Source: Siphonodentalium dalli
Lineage: Eukaryota > Mollusca > Scaphopoda > Gadilida > Siphonodentaliidae
Direction of reading: 5' to 3'
DNA length: 64,000 nt
Assembly: GCA_032622095.1 (NCBI GenBank)
Contig: CP136067.1
Location: 39,661,549 to 39,725,548, forward strand
Numbering within the stretch: the first letter of the stretch is position 1; each line of letters opens with the position of its first letter. A model generated the notes under the pieces. The model was given only the letters and a program-made list of their open reading frames with translations. It made no database searches and was not told where the DNA came from. Shown one piece after another: positions 10,312 through 21,816 of the stretch. Made by a program: the position numbers and the translations under genes.

Positions 10312-12973
10312 CCGTAAATTTCGGTGTATAAGTCGCATCTTTTTGACCTGAATATATAGCCCAGAATATTGGTGCGCCTTATACAACGGTAACTCAAAAT
10401 CGGGGTGAAATCTTGACTCATTTTCGGAGAGTTTGAGCCACGATCGGTAAGTACACAAGTGTCGGGAGACAAGGAGATATTCACAGTAAATATCGGCGGA
10501 GATTCAGCCACAAAACGCTCCATAAAGACGGATAATATTCATTGAATTAAAATATTGAAAACAGTTATCTTACTCTTCACTATTATTAACTTTTATTCCC
10601 AAAATCCCGGAAAGAAATATTAGCAAACAGCAGCAAATTCACAAACAGTTGGCGTCCTTGACCTTACTGTGTAACAATTCTCAGTGGACACGTGCAAAAT
10701 TGACCCACATTCAATGACGGCGGTGTCATCGCTTTGATGTCTGCAGTGTTAATTGCGACATAGTAAACTGTTTGGAAGCTGCACGTGGCTCTAACTGCTA
10801 CCATATTACGTCACATCGGAATGTTTATTTAAAGCCCGGGAAGGAATGAGCATAAAACCCAGCTGACTCCAAATATTTTAACGAGGCTTCAGTGCGAATT
10901 AGCCGCGAACTCCTGTTAAATTGATATTACATAAACATTATTTTATGCTGTACGCTCCGGGTGCAAACATTTAATCCCCACATTGAGTATATTTGACACT
11001 TAATACTGAGGAGTGCATTGCATCACTATTAGCCCAAAGCGTTTGCATTCATGATCCGCGACAATTAGGCGACAACTAAATAAACGAGGCCATTATCCTA
11101 AAACAAAAGTAAGCCGAGTCTCAATTTTATATTCCTATAAATGATAGGATATTTTGTGTCTTTCCTCATACCATAAATTTCTATATATATTCACATACTT
11201 CGATCATTATGGATAAACGTGGGATTAAGCGCAAACGTCAGAGTTACGAAACCAGATTTAAGTTGGAAGTGGTTAAGTTTGCAGAACTTAACGGTAACCG
11301 TGCTGCCGAAAGACAGTATGGTGTCAGTGAGAAATTGGTAAGAGATTGGAGGCGATCGAAGGACGTTTTATCCGAAATGCGTCGAGACAAGCGAGCTAAC
11401 CGTTGTAAGAGTGCGATGTGGCCTGAACTTGAGCAGCGAGTTGTCCGGTGGATTGAAGAAAGGTGCTCATCTTTGCTGGCTGTAAGCAGAAATTCAATTC
11501 GGATCCAAGCGATCATATTAGCCAAGGAAATGGACATACCCGACTTCAAGGGCCACAACAGTTGGGTGACGCGATTTATGAAACGAAATAAACTTTCACT
11601 ACGCGCCAAAACCAGGATTTCACAGAAAATGCCAAAAGATTACGAGGACCGGCTATTCGAATTTCAACGCTTCGTAATCAAGCAACGAAAAAGATACGAT
11701 TACTCCCTCGATCAAATCGGCAACATGGACGAGGTGCCGATGTATTTCGACATGCCACCAGAACGCACCGTCAACAAGCTTGGGGAGAAGACAATTCAGA
11801 TTAAGACGACCGGCCACGAGCGATCCCATTTCACCGTCGTCCTTGCCTGCATGGCTGATGGTTCAAAGCTGAAACCGACTCTGATATTCAAAAGGAAGAC
11901 GATTCCGAAAGAAAAGTTCCCCCCAGGTGTAAATATCCGAGTTCAGAATAAGGGGTGGATGGACGATGCCGGCATGCAGGAATGGGTTGAATCCTGTTAT
12001 AATAAACGAAACGGCGGTCTACGCCAAAAAAGATCATTGTTAGTTCTGGACAGCTTTAGCGGACATAAAACAGACGGCGTTCGCTCAAAATAAAAAAATT
12101 CCAACGTCGACATGGCCGTCATCCCCGGCGGCATGACCAGCATTCTTCAACCGCTCGATGTCTGCCTAAATAAACCATTCAAAGCCAGCATCAGGGAGCA
12201 ATGGTGTTAGTGGATGTGTGATCCAACCCAGATGGTGTTCACCAAAGGAGGGAATCTGAAGCGCCCGTCACTCCCCCTTGTCGCACAATGGGTCGTCAAC
12301 GCGTGGGAAAAGATCGACCCCAAGATGGTCATAAAGTCTTTTAAGAAATGTTGTATTTCGAATGCCATGGATGGCACCGAGGACGATGTGCTATTCAGCG
12401 ATGTTGTTTGTGAGAAAGGTGAAAGCGCGAAAGTTGTAGATGAATGTGAGGATGAATGTGAGGATGATGTGTTCATAGAAAGTTCGTATGTAGAAGTGTA
12501 TGATGATGCTTTGTCAGATGCTGAGTGGTTTAAATTGTTTATTGATAACGAGGAAAGTGATGACGAAAGTGAATGAATGTTATTGTTGTTGAAATGTCCG
12601 TTTTGTGCATTCCGTGTATTAAATCATTCAGTTCCCATTCCATATTTTTATTGTTTGTCTATTGCAAATGTCGTTCGTTTTGATAAATTGTGCTGTGCTA
12701 TGAATTGTTATGTTATACTGTGTGTTTAAATAAATCATTCTAACGTAAATAACTTTCTTTTCTCCATTTCTTCTCCTCCCAAATGTGATGTGTGAATACT
12801 TGCTCTCAATACTTACCAGTACAATACTTACCATGCACGGAAGTTTTCTGAAATTCCAGCATCTAAAAATGGGTGCGTCTTATACAAAGGTATTTCACAA
12901 AAGGCAGGATTTGGGGTTGAATAGTGGGGGTGCGTCTTATACACGCACGCGACTTATACACCGAAATTTACGG
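10312..12973 (+). mobile_element. pogo-type Tc1/mariner DNA transposon
   Basis: A perfect 25-bp terminal inverted repeat begins CCGTAAATTTCGGTGTATAA and ends with its complement (TTATACACCGAAATTTACGG). It is flanked by TA at 10310-10311 and 12974-12975, the Tc1/mariner target duplication. Subterminal GTGCG(C/T)CTTATACA motifs are repeated inside both ends. The interior carries one transposase gene on the + strand. Intact ends and near-intact coding suggest a fairly recent insertion in the PSMD2 intron. Confidence 0.92.
11209..12576 (+). pseudogene. pogo-family DDE transposase with two in-frame stops
   Basis: The frame starts at the ATG at 11209 and runs in one frame to 12576 (455 codons plus stop). 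It is interrupted by TAA at 12091-12093 and TAG at 12208-12210, with no frameshift. Approximate order: N-terminal helix-turn-helix (residues 10-55, YETRFKLEVVKFAELNGNRA), CENP-B-type helix-turn-helix (about 65-140, with SWVTRFMKRN), then the DDE_1 catalytic domain. Catalytic-site landmarks are GNMDEVPMYFD, LLVLDSFSGHKTD and, after the first stop, the IPGG...QPLDV block. The C-terminus is acidic. The first stop falls between the second and third catalytic acids, so the truncated product should be inactive unless the stop is read through. Confidence 0.9.
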
Positions 12974-13019
12974 TAATCATTTGTATCATATATTTATTAC
13001 ATATCATTTAACATTAATT

Positions 13020-13267
13020 TTTCCTTCCTTTACTGGTGCTTCCTGAAATTTACAAAAGCCATGTGCCAATGAATTCTCTTATACTAGTATGTACAAGTCT
13101 CCCATAGGGAGCCTAGCATATATAAGAGAATACATTGGCCTAACAATAATTACCTTGGCCTTGTAAGCCAGTGCATTCTCTAATGTATGTGAGGCTCGCA
13201 TATATAAGAGAATTCATTGGCACATGGTCTTTAATGATGCACCATTGCAGCTCCTGTCATGACAGGG
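13020..13267. repeat. Cluster of decayed palindromic cassettes
   Basis: Three diverged cassette arms are present: CCAATGAATTCTCTTATAC near 13066, GTGCATTCTCTAATGTATG near 13172, and TATATAAGAGAATTCATTGG near 13198. Flanking TGGTGCTTCCTGAAATTT and GCTCCTGTCATGACAGGG also flank remnants at 3046 and 14260. These appear to be older relatives of the 69-bp cassette in a different element background. Confidence 0.5.
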
Positions 13268-13652
13268 TTAACCCTTTACCCAACAGAACGGCCCTGTGCC
13301 AATGCATTCTCTTATAGGTCGCCTCGCATATATAAGAGAATGCATTGGCTTAACACATTAATAATTATAAAATTGTTAAAGAATGTAAGAAAAAATGGTA
13401 AAAAGTGTTAAAAAAAGATTTTTTTTTTAGGCCAATGCATTCTCTTATATATGCGAGGCGACCTATGGTCGACTCGCATATATAAGAGAATGCATTGGCA
13501 CAGGGCATAACTATAACTATCACAATGTGGTCAAGGAGCCGGTTCCAATGATATCCATATTTGTATGGTTCTATTGAGACAGACCGAAGATATTTTAGGC
13601 TGTTGAAGCTTTATTTGGCCAGTTTTGGCCGTTTTGTTGGGTAACGGGTTAA
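13268..13652. mobile_element. piggyBac-like MITE P1, copy 2
   Basis: TTAACCCTTTACCCAACAGA starts the element and TTGGGTAACGGGTTAA ends it. Cassette 1 (13298-13348) has lost part of its left arm. Cassette 2 (13431-13499) is full length. The right end abuts a copied fragment of a PSMD2 exon. Confidence 0.85.
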
Positions 13653-13657
13653 ACAGT

Positions 13658-13754
13658 AACAAACGATGATGGAGAAATCTGGAGAAATCTGAGTCAGATC
13701 AAAAAGACACATATACCAGATTCCTAGCTCTAGGATTAATTCCTACATATCTAG
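13658..13754 (+). pseudogene. PSMD2: Damaged partial copy of a PSMD2 exon (from 9994-10156)
   Basis: About 95 bp match the 3' part of the exon at 9994-10156, including ATGATGGAGAAATCT, AAAAGACACATAT and CCAGATTCCTAGCTCTAGGA, and reaching the CTAG/GT exon end. GGAGAAATCT is duplicated inside and there are several substitutions. No acceptor is evident, so it should not be spliced as an exon. The pogo transposon and a P1 MITE lie between original and copy. Confidence 0.85.
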
Positions 13755-14321
13755 GTGCATATCGTGATTTCGATGCATCACGAGATCCGATCCGATTCCT
13801 TGCCGATTTGATTCCATATTTTTAAATTATCGCAACTTAGAATTTTTCCATAAAATGATTCGACAACTCTCGTTGAATATGTTTCTTATCAAATTCAGAT
13901 GTGAAATAAATATTGTGAACTATAAATTTTATTGATTACACAAGTATTTCTAAATTGAACAGTTTAAATATCATGATAAGATAATATACTGTTTAAAACT
14001 CCACTGACCCGCTGTCAGTCTTTATTAATGAAAAAACTTGGAAGCAGCCAATGTCATACCCCAGAGTAGCTGCGATGTGCATCGAATCGTCAGGCAAAAT
14101 AATCGTGATTTGAATCGAATTGTGAAGTTACGGCCCTAGCAACCTACCTTCTCTGTGTAGTATATGCAACACAGAGTAGTCAGTGAGCCTTTAATACCAA
14201 TCTTGGGGACATACAGGTTAGCGATTATATATATAAGAGAATGGATTGGCACAGGGTTTTCGCATTATTTCAGGAAGCTCCAGTCATGAAAGGGATAACT
14301 AACACTTCATTTCTGTTGTAG

Positions 14322-14423
14322 GTAAGCAGGAAGCCGTAGATGCCACGCTGGTCACATTAGAAGTTATTGGAGAACCATTGAAATCCCTGGCTACTGTGCT
14401 CGTCGATGTCTGTGCTTATGCAG
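14322..14423 (+). CDS. PSMD2: PSMD2 exon
   Basis: The exon follows CTGTTGTAG and precedes donor GTCAGT. It encodes [20 protein letters not shown] then [14 protein letters not shown], matching the RPN1 helix pair that ends in the near-invariant VDVCAYAG. The Gly codon is split at both ends (phase 1 in, phase 1 out). Confidence 0.94.
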
Positions 14424-15259
14424 GTCAGTGAAAGATTTATGTAACAGTGGAAAATGGTGGAAATTCAAGAAAAATTAATCTTGATGATAGACATATAATG
14501 ATGATGCTACTAAATAATAGCGATTCCTTGATTACTCGATCCGATTTGATAAATTTCAACAATAACATTTTTAGAAATGCCACTTCAATTATCAGAATCG
14601 ATTAATTGCCCAAAAATAATGCTATTACCACTGTCAACTATATATAGTATACACAGTCTGAGTCAACTTTTTACTGGGCCACTAATAAGTCTCGATGGTG
14701 AAACATAGTAGATTTCAAAAATCGATATCTAATAACTCTGAGCTTAATTAATAGGTGGGTTCCTCGACTTGAATCAAATATTTTTTTCCCCCGAATCCAA
14801 ATAAATAGTCATTGAGGGGCACTTAATCGGATTATGTATCTTTAACCACTTCGCTGCTAAATGACATCATGACGTCGTGTGCTGGGCTGTTGACGTTATT
14901 ACCATTTTTCAGTGGGAAAATATAATGGGAATATCACAAGAACCATAATGCTGACTCAGTTGAAAGGATATTATCGTTCACAATCGTGGAACATCACACA
15001 CTGTTTGAAACTTCGAGATACAGTTATTCCGATGCACCAATCTCTGAGTTCCAGTTATGTATAATGGCCTACTGCTAGTGTGCTGAACTTAGCTGAAGTA
15101 GGTCCATAGTACCTAGGAACCATATAGGACACAGCGTGCACTTTTATGTCCGTAATGGTCACAGACGTCATAGCCGTGAAGAGGTTCATAGTATAACACT
15201 GATAATGCAAATATTTTAAAGACATTATTATTGACTTACTTCAGTGAATGAAACCGATA

Positions 15260-15486
15260 AGTTATCGACTCCATAACCACAGCAGAATTATGGGTAACTT
15301 TTCAGGATTTAGTCGGAAATATGGCTTGTTGCCATTCATCGGAAAGCTCTCTGTGAGAGCTTTCCAATGAATGGCAACAATCCATATTTTCGACTAAATC
15401 CTGAAAAGTTAACCGACTAAATCCTGAAAAGTTACCCATAATTCTGCTGTGGTTATGGAGTCGATTACTTAGGGAATTACTGTACT
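15260..15486. repeat. Palindromic repeat D, full fold-back copy
   Basis: The left arm runs from CTCCATAACCACAGCAGAAT to GAAAGCTCTC. After a 5-bp centre the complementary arm returns to TTCTGCTGTGGTTATGGAG. The right arm carries a tandem doubling of GACTAAATCCTGAAAAGTTA. The element is flanked by an unusually long direct repeat, ACTTCAGTGAATGAAACCGA, at about 15239 and 15484. Half copies occur at 671-781 and 27813-27899. Confidence 0.75.
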
Positions 15487-15794
15487 TCAGTGAATGAAAC
15501 CGATACATTAGTAACCAAACACTATCTCCACTCGAAGAATGTGACAATAAACTAAGATTTAAAATTCTAACCACATCGACTGTGCCATTTCAGAGAACAC
15601 AACGTTTGAACTATGCACAAATTTGAATATTTACTACTTTATTCGGGACGATTTATTGGGCATATACATTACGGCAATGATTCCACCAACAATAGTCACT
15701 GTATATAATTTGTTTATAACAATAACACTGTTTACTGCCTATTTTGATATACAATTTATGAATTTAGCTTATTTTGGCATAATTCTCATTTTAG

Positions 15795-15865
15795 GAACTG
15801 GAAATGTTTTGAAGATTCAACACCTGTTACATATATGCTCAGAACATGACGATTCCAAGGATCAG
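15795..15865 (+). CDS. PSMD2: PSMD2 exon
   Basis: The acceptor is CATTTTAG and the donor GTATGC. It encodes GTGNVLKIQHLLHICSEHDD and SKDQ, matching the RPN1 block that precedes the charged lysine-rich loop. It ends in phase 0. The exon is 71 nt. Confidence 0.93.
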
Positions 15866-16190
15866 GTATGCTTTTGATTCATAATTAATTCAAACACATT
15901 AAATCGTTTATTTACATGCATATACCTTGTTTACAGACACATAGACAGTTCAGACGCTCCCTCATCGCCCGTCATTTCTGTCATGGATCTTATGTATCTG
16001 AAATATTTATTGTTCATATTAAACCATTGCAACAAGGAGTCAACCTTCTGAAATGAATGTACACTAGGCTCCTGCAATCATTCAAGTTTCAATTCGATGT
16101 GGAATCATGCCAAAGGTTCGATTTGATTCGATCACAAAGATTCTATAACTTATTGAACCCTCCCACAGAGGGAGACTCCTGCAACTTTTT

Positions 16191-16610
16191 ATACGCCCGT
16201 TTAAAAAAACGGTCGTATTATGTAAATGGGTTGTCCGTCCGTTGTCTGTCCGTCCGCTTTTGGTTTCCGGATGATAACATTAGATTGAATCAAGTGAACT
16301 GAACAAAATTTGGTATATTAATTTACCACCCCAAAATACAGATCAAGTTCGAATAAGGGTTTCATCCGCATGATTTTGACTGAGTTATACCCCTTTTTCG
16401 ACTTAGATTTTACCTGATATTCGGTTTCCAGATGATAACTTTAGATTGAATCGAGTGAACCTAACCAGATTTGGTATACAGATCAAGTTCAAATATTATT
16501 TCGTCTTAAGTCAAAGGTTTCAAACAAATGAATTAAACCTTGCCCCACTCTACTCCAGATACGGGCGTATTATGCCACGCCCCGACAGCGTGCTCTTGTT
16601 TCTAATAAAT
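16191..16610 (+). repeat. Dispersed repeat A, copy 3 (most complete)
   Basis: It begins TATACGCCCGTTTAAAAAAA followed by CGGTCGTATTATG, where CCGTTT and AAACGG form a terminal hairpin. GTCCGTCC repeats and two units with GAGTTATACCCC and GATGATAACTTTAG follow. It ends GGGCGTATTATG...GTGCTCTTGTT. Reading frames through it are incidental. Confidence 0.65.
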
Positions 16611-17180
16611 TATCAAGAAAGTCCTCAAAACATTGACTATATCTCATTTAACTGAAGGGAGAATGCAATAACCACATAAATTATGTAGCAATCATTATGG
16701 TACACACCATATTCTCGACTCCTAGACCCTTGACCTGTAGGGAAGTGTACTGAGTATGTTGTAGCTGAGCAGAATTAGATTTCCCACAGTTGTGTCACCA
16801 ACCAAGTCATCATTCCGCGCAAGATAGTCCGTTCAGGCCAGTTGTTATTTAAAAACTTTTTCAATAGAATTATTGGTTGCGTAATAATATCCTTGCTGAA
16901 CATCCTGATACATGATGCAAATGATGCCTTTAAATGTATGACGCTCACATTCGCAATGATTATTGAATGACAATGACAAGTACCGCCATATATATATAGC
17001 TGGAAATTGAATTACTTCCCTTTGCACTGGAGCGTCACGTGGAACACATTGCATTACTCCCTTTTTCACGGAAGTACATTTATGATCGATGCCGCGCCGC
17101 ATGATAGACATCATGTGTTAATTCCCCAAAATCGTTTTCTCTATAGTATTCACAGTACAAATGTGCCTCCATCTGGTGGA

Positions 17181-17545
17181 AGTGGTAGCCCAGTGGTTAG
17201 AGTGTCTGACTTGTAATGGTGTCAACGCACCGGCGTGAGTTCGCCCCTGTCGGTGGACTATCATCTCCGCAACAGTGGCTTGGCCGGATTAAGCGGTGTG
17301 TGTGCTATATATAGCCACACGCTGTTTCAAATATTGTGCCAGGTTGTGACCCTTGGGCAAGGTCACTTGTACGTGCTCGCTTCGTCATACCTAGACAACA
17401 GATAGGGACCTGGTTGTTGGGTAAGTGTAAGCTGAGAGCAATCTTGTGAAGCCCCACTATGGCAGCATACAGAAGACTTGGCATTACTCAACAGCTGGGG
17501 TAATAATGTGAAGGGCTTAGGGCTTCATCATTACAGTTATTATTA
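17181..17545 (+). repeat. tRNA-derived SINE
   Basis: The head contains a pol III A box (TAGCCCAGTGGT, 17186-17197) and a B box-like GAGTTCGCCC (17237-17246) at tRNA-like spacing. The body holds CCCTTGGGCAAGGTCACTTG, a phrase typical of conserved SINE domains, and AGGGCTTAGGGCTTCATCAT. The tail is ATTATTATCAT. The head is too degenerate for a functional tRNA cloverleaf. It lies in a PSMD2 intron. Confidence 0.8.
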
Positions 17546-18418
17546 TCATATTCCGTTTTCATTTATCAAATCAATTCTCCAGTATAATCAGCCAAAATAT
17601 TACAGTGTATGGCCATGATGAATTGATAGATTATCTGTGATGTTTTCTGTATAATCGCTGTGACGAAAACATAAATATTCTTAATGTCGCTGTACTTTTG
17701 ATAATGGTGATTCAATTTGAGGTTCAATTTTATGTGAAATTTTCTCCCTGATTCGATTTAATGTTTGATTCGTTGAAAAAATTGTAATTTTCAGAATCCT
17801 AATGTACACTAATTGTACTTAGGGGGGAGTGTACATGACAGTCTATCTATAGATATTTAGATATTTGGCACTTTCAGCCTAAAATATTGAATAGTTGGAG
17901 ATCTTTTAGTCTGTATTGTTAACATTTGAAAAAAAAAACATCTTGCTTAGATGCGCCTTTCATTCTGCTAATAAAGTATATATCTATCAATGTCCCACTC
18001 TGATAGATAGAATTTATTCACGAATATTGAAGTAAAAAATATCAGATTATACAACACTAAATAAATCACATTGGGTTGATGTAATCCGAACTCACCCTGC
18101 ATGGTAATCTATTTCAGTGTTGTATAGCCACAGACAGGGTTCACTTCACGCTGGCCTGAAAATTATTTTGCCCAAATAAATAACTTTGGCCAAATTGAAA
18201 AAATATGTGATTATTTTGAAAACCGAAACTGAAACAAAAATATGAAATACACAAAGATAACACATAAGTTTTTAGTTGGAAAACAATTCCGATCAAAATA
18301 TGTACTTATGCAAAATCTAAAATAGGTCCAGTTGACAACGTATATCAACATAAATGAGCACTGATTTGCTGCTATTGTCTTGTTTTGAAACGCAAATATG
18401 TAAAATGTTGACACTTGA

Positions 18419-18659
18419 TTAACCCTTTGAGTGCCAGGGGCCGATCTCATCGGCCCTAAACCTACAAAATAAGTCTGTTAAAGAATATAAGAATAAATTA
18501 TTAAAATTGTGAAAAAAAAAATGAAAAAAAAATTGTTAGGCCAATGCATTCTCTTATATATGCGAGGCGACCTATGGTCGACTCGCATATATAAGAGAAT
18601 GCATTGGCACAGGGTATATGGGTTGATACAAAAATCGGACCTGGCAATCAAAGGGTTAA
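18419..18659. mobile_element. TTAA-flanked MITE (family P2) carrying one cassette
   Basis: The ends are TTAACCCTTTGAGTGCCAGG and CCTGGCAATCAAAGGGTTAA, a TTAA duplication plus a terminal inverted repeat of about 22 bp unlike family P1 beyond CCCTTT. It carries a single full cassette at 18540-18608. This is an independent carrier of the same palindrome. Confidence 0.82.
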
Positions 18660-18778
18660 GAAAGGACACATTAAGACATAACAACTGTGATCAAAAGATC
18701 TAGACCTCACTACATATATCCTCTTTTAGGCATGATACTAACAGCAAGCTCTATCTTCTCATATTATTCATTTTCTAG

Positions 18779-18878
18779 GAGGAGAAAAAGGATGATAAAT
18801 CAAAGAAAAGTGACAAAGATTCTAAAGATTCAAAAAAAGAAAAGGAAAAATCAGGACCTGATCTGTCAGTACAACAAG
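18779..18878 (+). CDS. PSMD2: PSMD2 exon, lysine-rich loop
   Basis: The acceptor is TTTTCTAG and the donor GTATGG. It encodes EEKKDDKSKKSDKDSKDSKK and then EKEKSGPDLSVQQG. Orthologues carry a similar charged, low-complexity K/D/E/S insertion between PC repeats at this point. The exon enters in phase 0 and ends one base into Gly. Confidence 0.9.
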
Positions 18879-18909
18879 GTATGGAAACTATCACTGCAAC
18901 TGTTACACT

Positions 18910-19300
18910 TTAACCCTTTACCCAACAGAAGGGCCCTGTGCCAATGCATTCTCTTATATATGCGAGTCGACCATAGGTCGCCTCGCATATATAAGAGAAT
19001 GCATTGGCTTAACACATTAAAACTTATAAAATTGTTAAAGAATGTAAGAAAAAATGGTAAAAAGTGTTAAAAAAAGGATTTTTTTTAGGCCAATGCATTC
19101 TCTTATATATGCGAGGCGACCTATGGTCGACTCGCATATATAAGAGAATGCATTGGCACAGGGCATAACTATAACCATCACAATGTGGTCAATGAGCCGG
19201 TTCCAATGATATCCATATTTGTATGGTTTTATTGAGACAGACCCAAGATATTTTAGGCTGTTGAAGCTTTATTTGGCCGGTTTGTTGGGTAAAGGGTTAA
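18910..19300. mobile_element. piggyBac-like MITE P1, copy 3
   Basis: TTAACCCTTTACCCAACAGA opens and TTGGGTAAAGGGTTAA closes. The cassettes at 18940-19008 and 19089-19157 are both full length and mutually reverse complementary. It starts only 32 bp downstream of a PSMD2 exon donor. Confidence 0.88.
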
Positions 19301-19353
19301 TCAAGAAACTGAATGTGTGTTGATTTTGTTGCGTCCCATGTAAGCTGGATATA

Positions 19354-19731
19354 GTGTGTCTGACATTTGCAGAATGAGGTCCCAGAGGTTGAATTTAGTG
19401 ACCCTATCCGCACAGTGGGCTAGCAGCACCAAATTCACCATCTGGGAACCTCATTATACTTGGGCCTCAACCTAGGATCAGATTGAAGTTCCCTAGTTGA
19501 AGTTTGTGATGTTCACCCAATAGTCATCTCGATAATGCATTTTATCTTCTGCAAATTCGAAACTGAACAGAAGAGGAAAAATAACTAAAACAATGTTCCC
19601 AGCAGATGAGTCCTAATCATAATGAGGTCCTCAGAGGGAAAGTTTGGTGATACTAGCCCACTGCTGTTTAGCGTCACTAAATTCACCCTCTTGTACCTCA
19701 TTCTGAAATTGTCAGACACACTTTTCCAGGC
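19354..19731. mobile_element. MITE family C, copy 2
   Basis: It has terminal GTGTGTCTGACATTTGCAG and its inverse CAGACACAC, with two internal AGAATGAGGTCCC-type palindromes (19372-19455, 19621-19703). It is more diverged than 7855-8271. A solo half palindrome of this family is at 20243-20292. Confidence 0.7.
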
Positions 19732-20538
19732 TTTGTTCTATGTAGTCTGGATCACCACACATTTCAATGTAGACCAACTTTCGTTCATACTTCATGGAAT
19801 GCAACAAGTGTATGGATCTCCGTTCTTATAAGTGTGGCCATTAAACAATTTTGCTCCAAAAATCAGGCGAGTGAGTGGCTTTTTTTCCCCTTGGTTTAAA
19901 CATTGTTTATTTCCCATCATATTTATAATTACATGAACAGTTTATACATGAGTTGACACAATAATAGAATGACAGATCTGGTTGATTTATGTTTATGATG
20001 TGTATCTGATGAGAGGGGATAACAACAGTAAGCACATGGCTTTTATGGAAGTAGTTCTCCCATTGTGTTTTTTTGGTCCTGTAAAATATTTCAGCAGCAG
20101 ATAGACATTATAGATCTGTTTGATATGTGTAATGTGAGTAAAATTGTAGGTTGACAGAAAGAAAGAGAGAGAGAGCAAAAGAAAGAAAAGAGGGTAGTGA
20201 GTGAAAGGTGCCAGATTACATATGTTACATGTGGTTCCCATCACTAAATTCACCTTCTGGGGACCTCATTCTGCAAATATCAGACACACTATAACCAGAC
20301 TTGTACTGATGAACACAAAATTATTAACAGAGCAGTAAACAGACTGGGAATAAGTTAGATGCAGTGGGCATTTTAGTGATGTTGCGATGCCTGAGAACAC
20401 GGCTTTTTTTAATGGCCTGTTTCTAATAATCAAGTATATGTTTTGGGATTCTAATTCACAGGCATAAATGTGTTGGGTAATGCATTTATGCGTTTAGTGA
20501 CTATGTAATGTACTTATATGTGTATTTTTAATTAACAG
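19732..20538. other. PSMD2 intron
   Basis: Contains a purine run of GAAAGAGAGAGA type near 20160 and the solo family C arm (ACCTTCTGGGGACCTCATTC, 20249). Otherwise nothing recognised. Confidence 0.4.
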
Positions 20539-20621
20539 GTATAGCTGTACTCGGTATAGCGCTTATATCTATGGGAGAAGAGGTCGGTGCAGAAATGTCT
20601 TTCAGAGCTTTCGGGCATTTG
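20539..20621 (+). CDS. PSMD2: PSMD2 exon, PC repeat
   Basis: The acceptor is AATTAACAG and the donor GTAAGT. It encodes [20 protein letters not shown] and SFRAFGHL, matching the strongly conserved RPN1 PC repeat with the MGEE motif. It enters in phase 1 and leaves in phase 0. Confidence 0.95.
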
Positions 20622-21367
20622 GTAAGTATTTCATAACAATCAACGTGGTATACGTGATTCAGAGCTCAATGGGAAGAACAATTCGGTGTGGCCTCTAAAT
20701 GGGAGTTTAAATTTTTTTTCTCCAAGTTTCCCCTCAATATAGCTGAAATACAGTCGTACAAGCATAAATCCAGATGGCCACCAAGGTCACGTGACCTCTA
20801 TAGGGTTGACAAAGTGGCTACACGTGGCCCAACTATATGTCCACTCACCTGTGAAGTTTGAACAAATTATATCCAAGGATACCTGAGATACACCACATTA
20901 ACGCTTTCATGATGGGAGCTGCGGTGTTGCAGCATTAAAGATCCTGTGCCAGTTCTTTCTCTTATATGCGAGTCGACCATAGGGAGCCTCGCATACAGAC
21001 CTGTTATTTGTCACGGATTCGCCGTGAGACTCTGCTTTCAGCAATAATCAGCATGCATCTCACGGTGTCATGGCGACACCTCCTAATCTCACGGTTTGCA
21101 ACAATCTTCTCAAACAAAAAAATAATTAAAAGTTACTTTCGTTTTCGTTGTACTAATAACGCGGTAAGCGAGAATATGCGAGACTACCTGGGTGCGATTG
21201 TTTAGCGTCCAGTGCAGACACTGATGTTACGCAATAATAACGCGATAGCTTGGAGTAGCTGCCAATTTGCCGCGGGTAATTAGTCTGGCAATAAATGGTT
21301 TGTCACCCACTAGTTTTAACAAACAAAGGATGAATGAGATGAGCAACCTCATGTTATATAACTAATA

Positions 21368-21800
21368 CTAGAAGGTGCCCCGACTTCGTCCGGGCTTTGA
21401 CCTTGAATTGACCATTTTGAAGGTCAAGGTCAGGTGGGGGTAACGATTTGACCCGTCCAAAACACTGCCTGGACAAAAGTACCCGACAAAAGTACCCATC
21501 GAATTCCATCCGATTTGACCTCGAATTGATCATTTTGAAGGTCAAGGTCAGGTCGGGGTCACGATTTGACTCGTCCAAAACACTCAGTGGACAAAAGTAA
21601 CCCTATGTATCAAATTTCGTGGAAATCCCATCAAAATTCGCGATTTGACCTTGAATTGACCCGATTTCAAGGTCAAGGTCACGTCGCACGGGCAAATGAA
21701 TAGGCTTATGAGACTCCCCATACGAAAGTATCCCTAGACACTAATTTTCATCGAAATCCCGTGATATTCATATGACACTTTTCAAGTTGAACTCTGACAT
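21368..21800 (-). mobile_element. Helitron 3'-end fragment
   Basis: Read on the - strand the fragment ends GTCGGGGCACCTTCTAG followed by T. This is a GC-rich hairpin (CCCGGAC-GAA-GTCGGGG) a few bases before CTAG-T, the diagnostic Helitron terminus. The interior has two diverged units of about 115 bp with TCAAGGTCA in most. No TC start is seen before the TTAA element at 21817, so the 5' end is missing or displaced. Confidence 0.7.
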
Positions 21801-21816
21801 TTCATTTATATTGGCC

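Noticed and set aside
17181-17260. A tRNA gene
   Set aside because: A and B boxes are present but the arms do not form a proper cloverleaf, and a SINE body with a simple tail follows.
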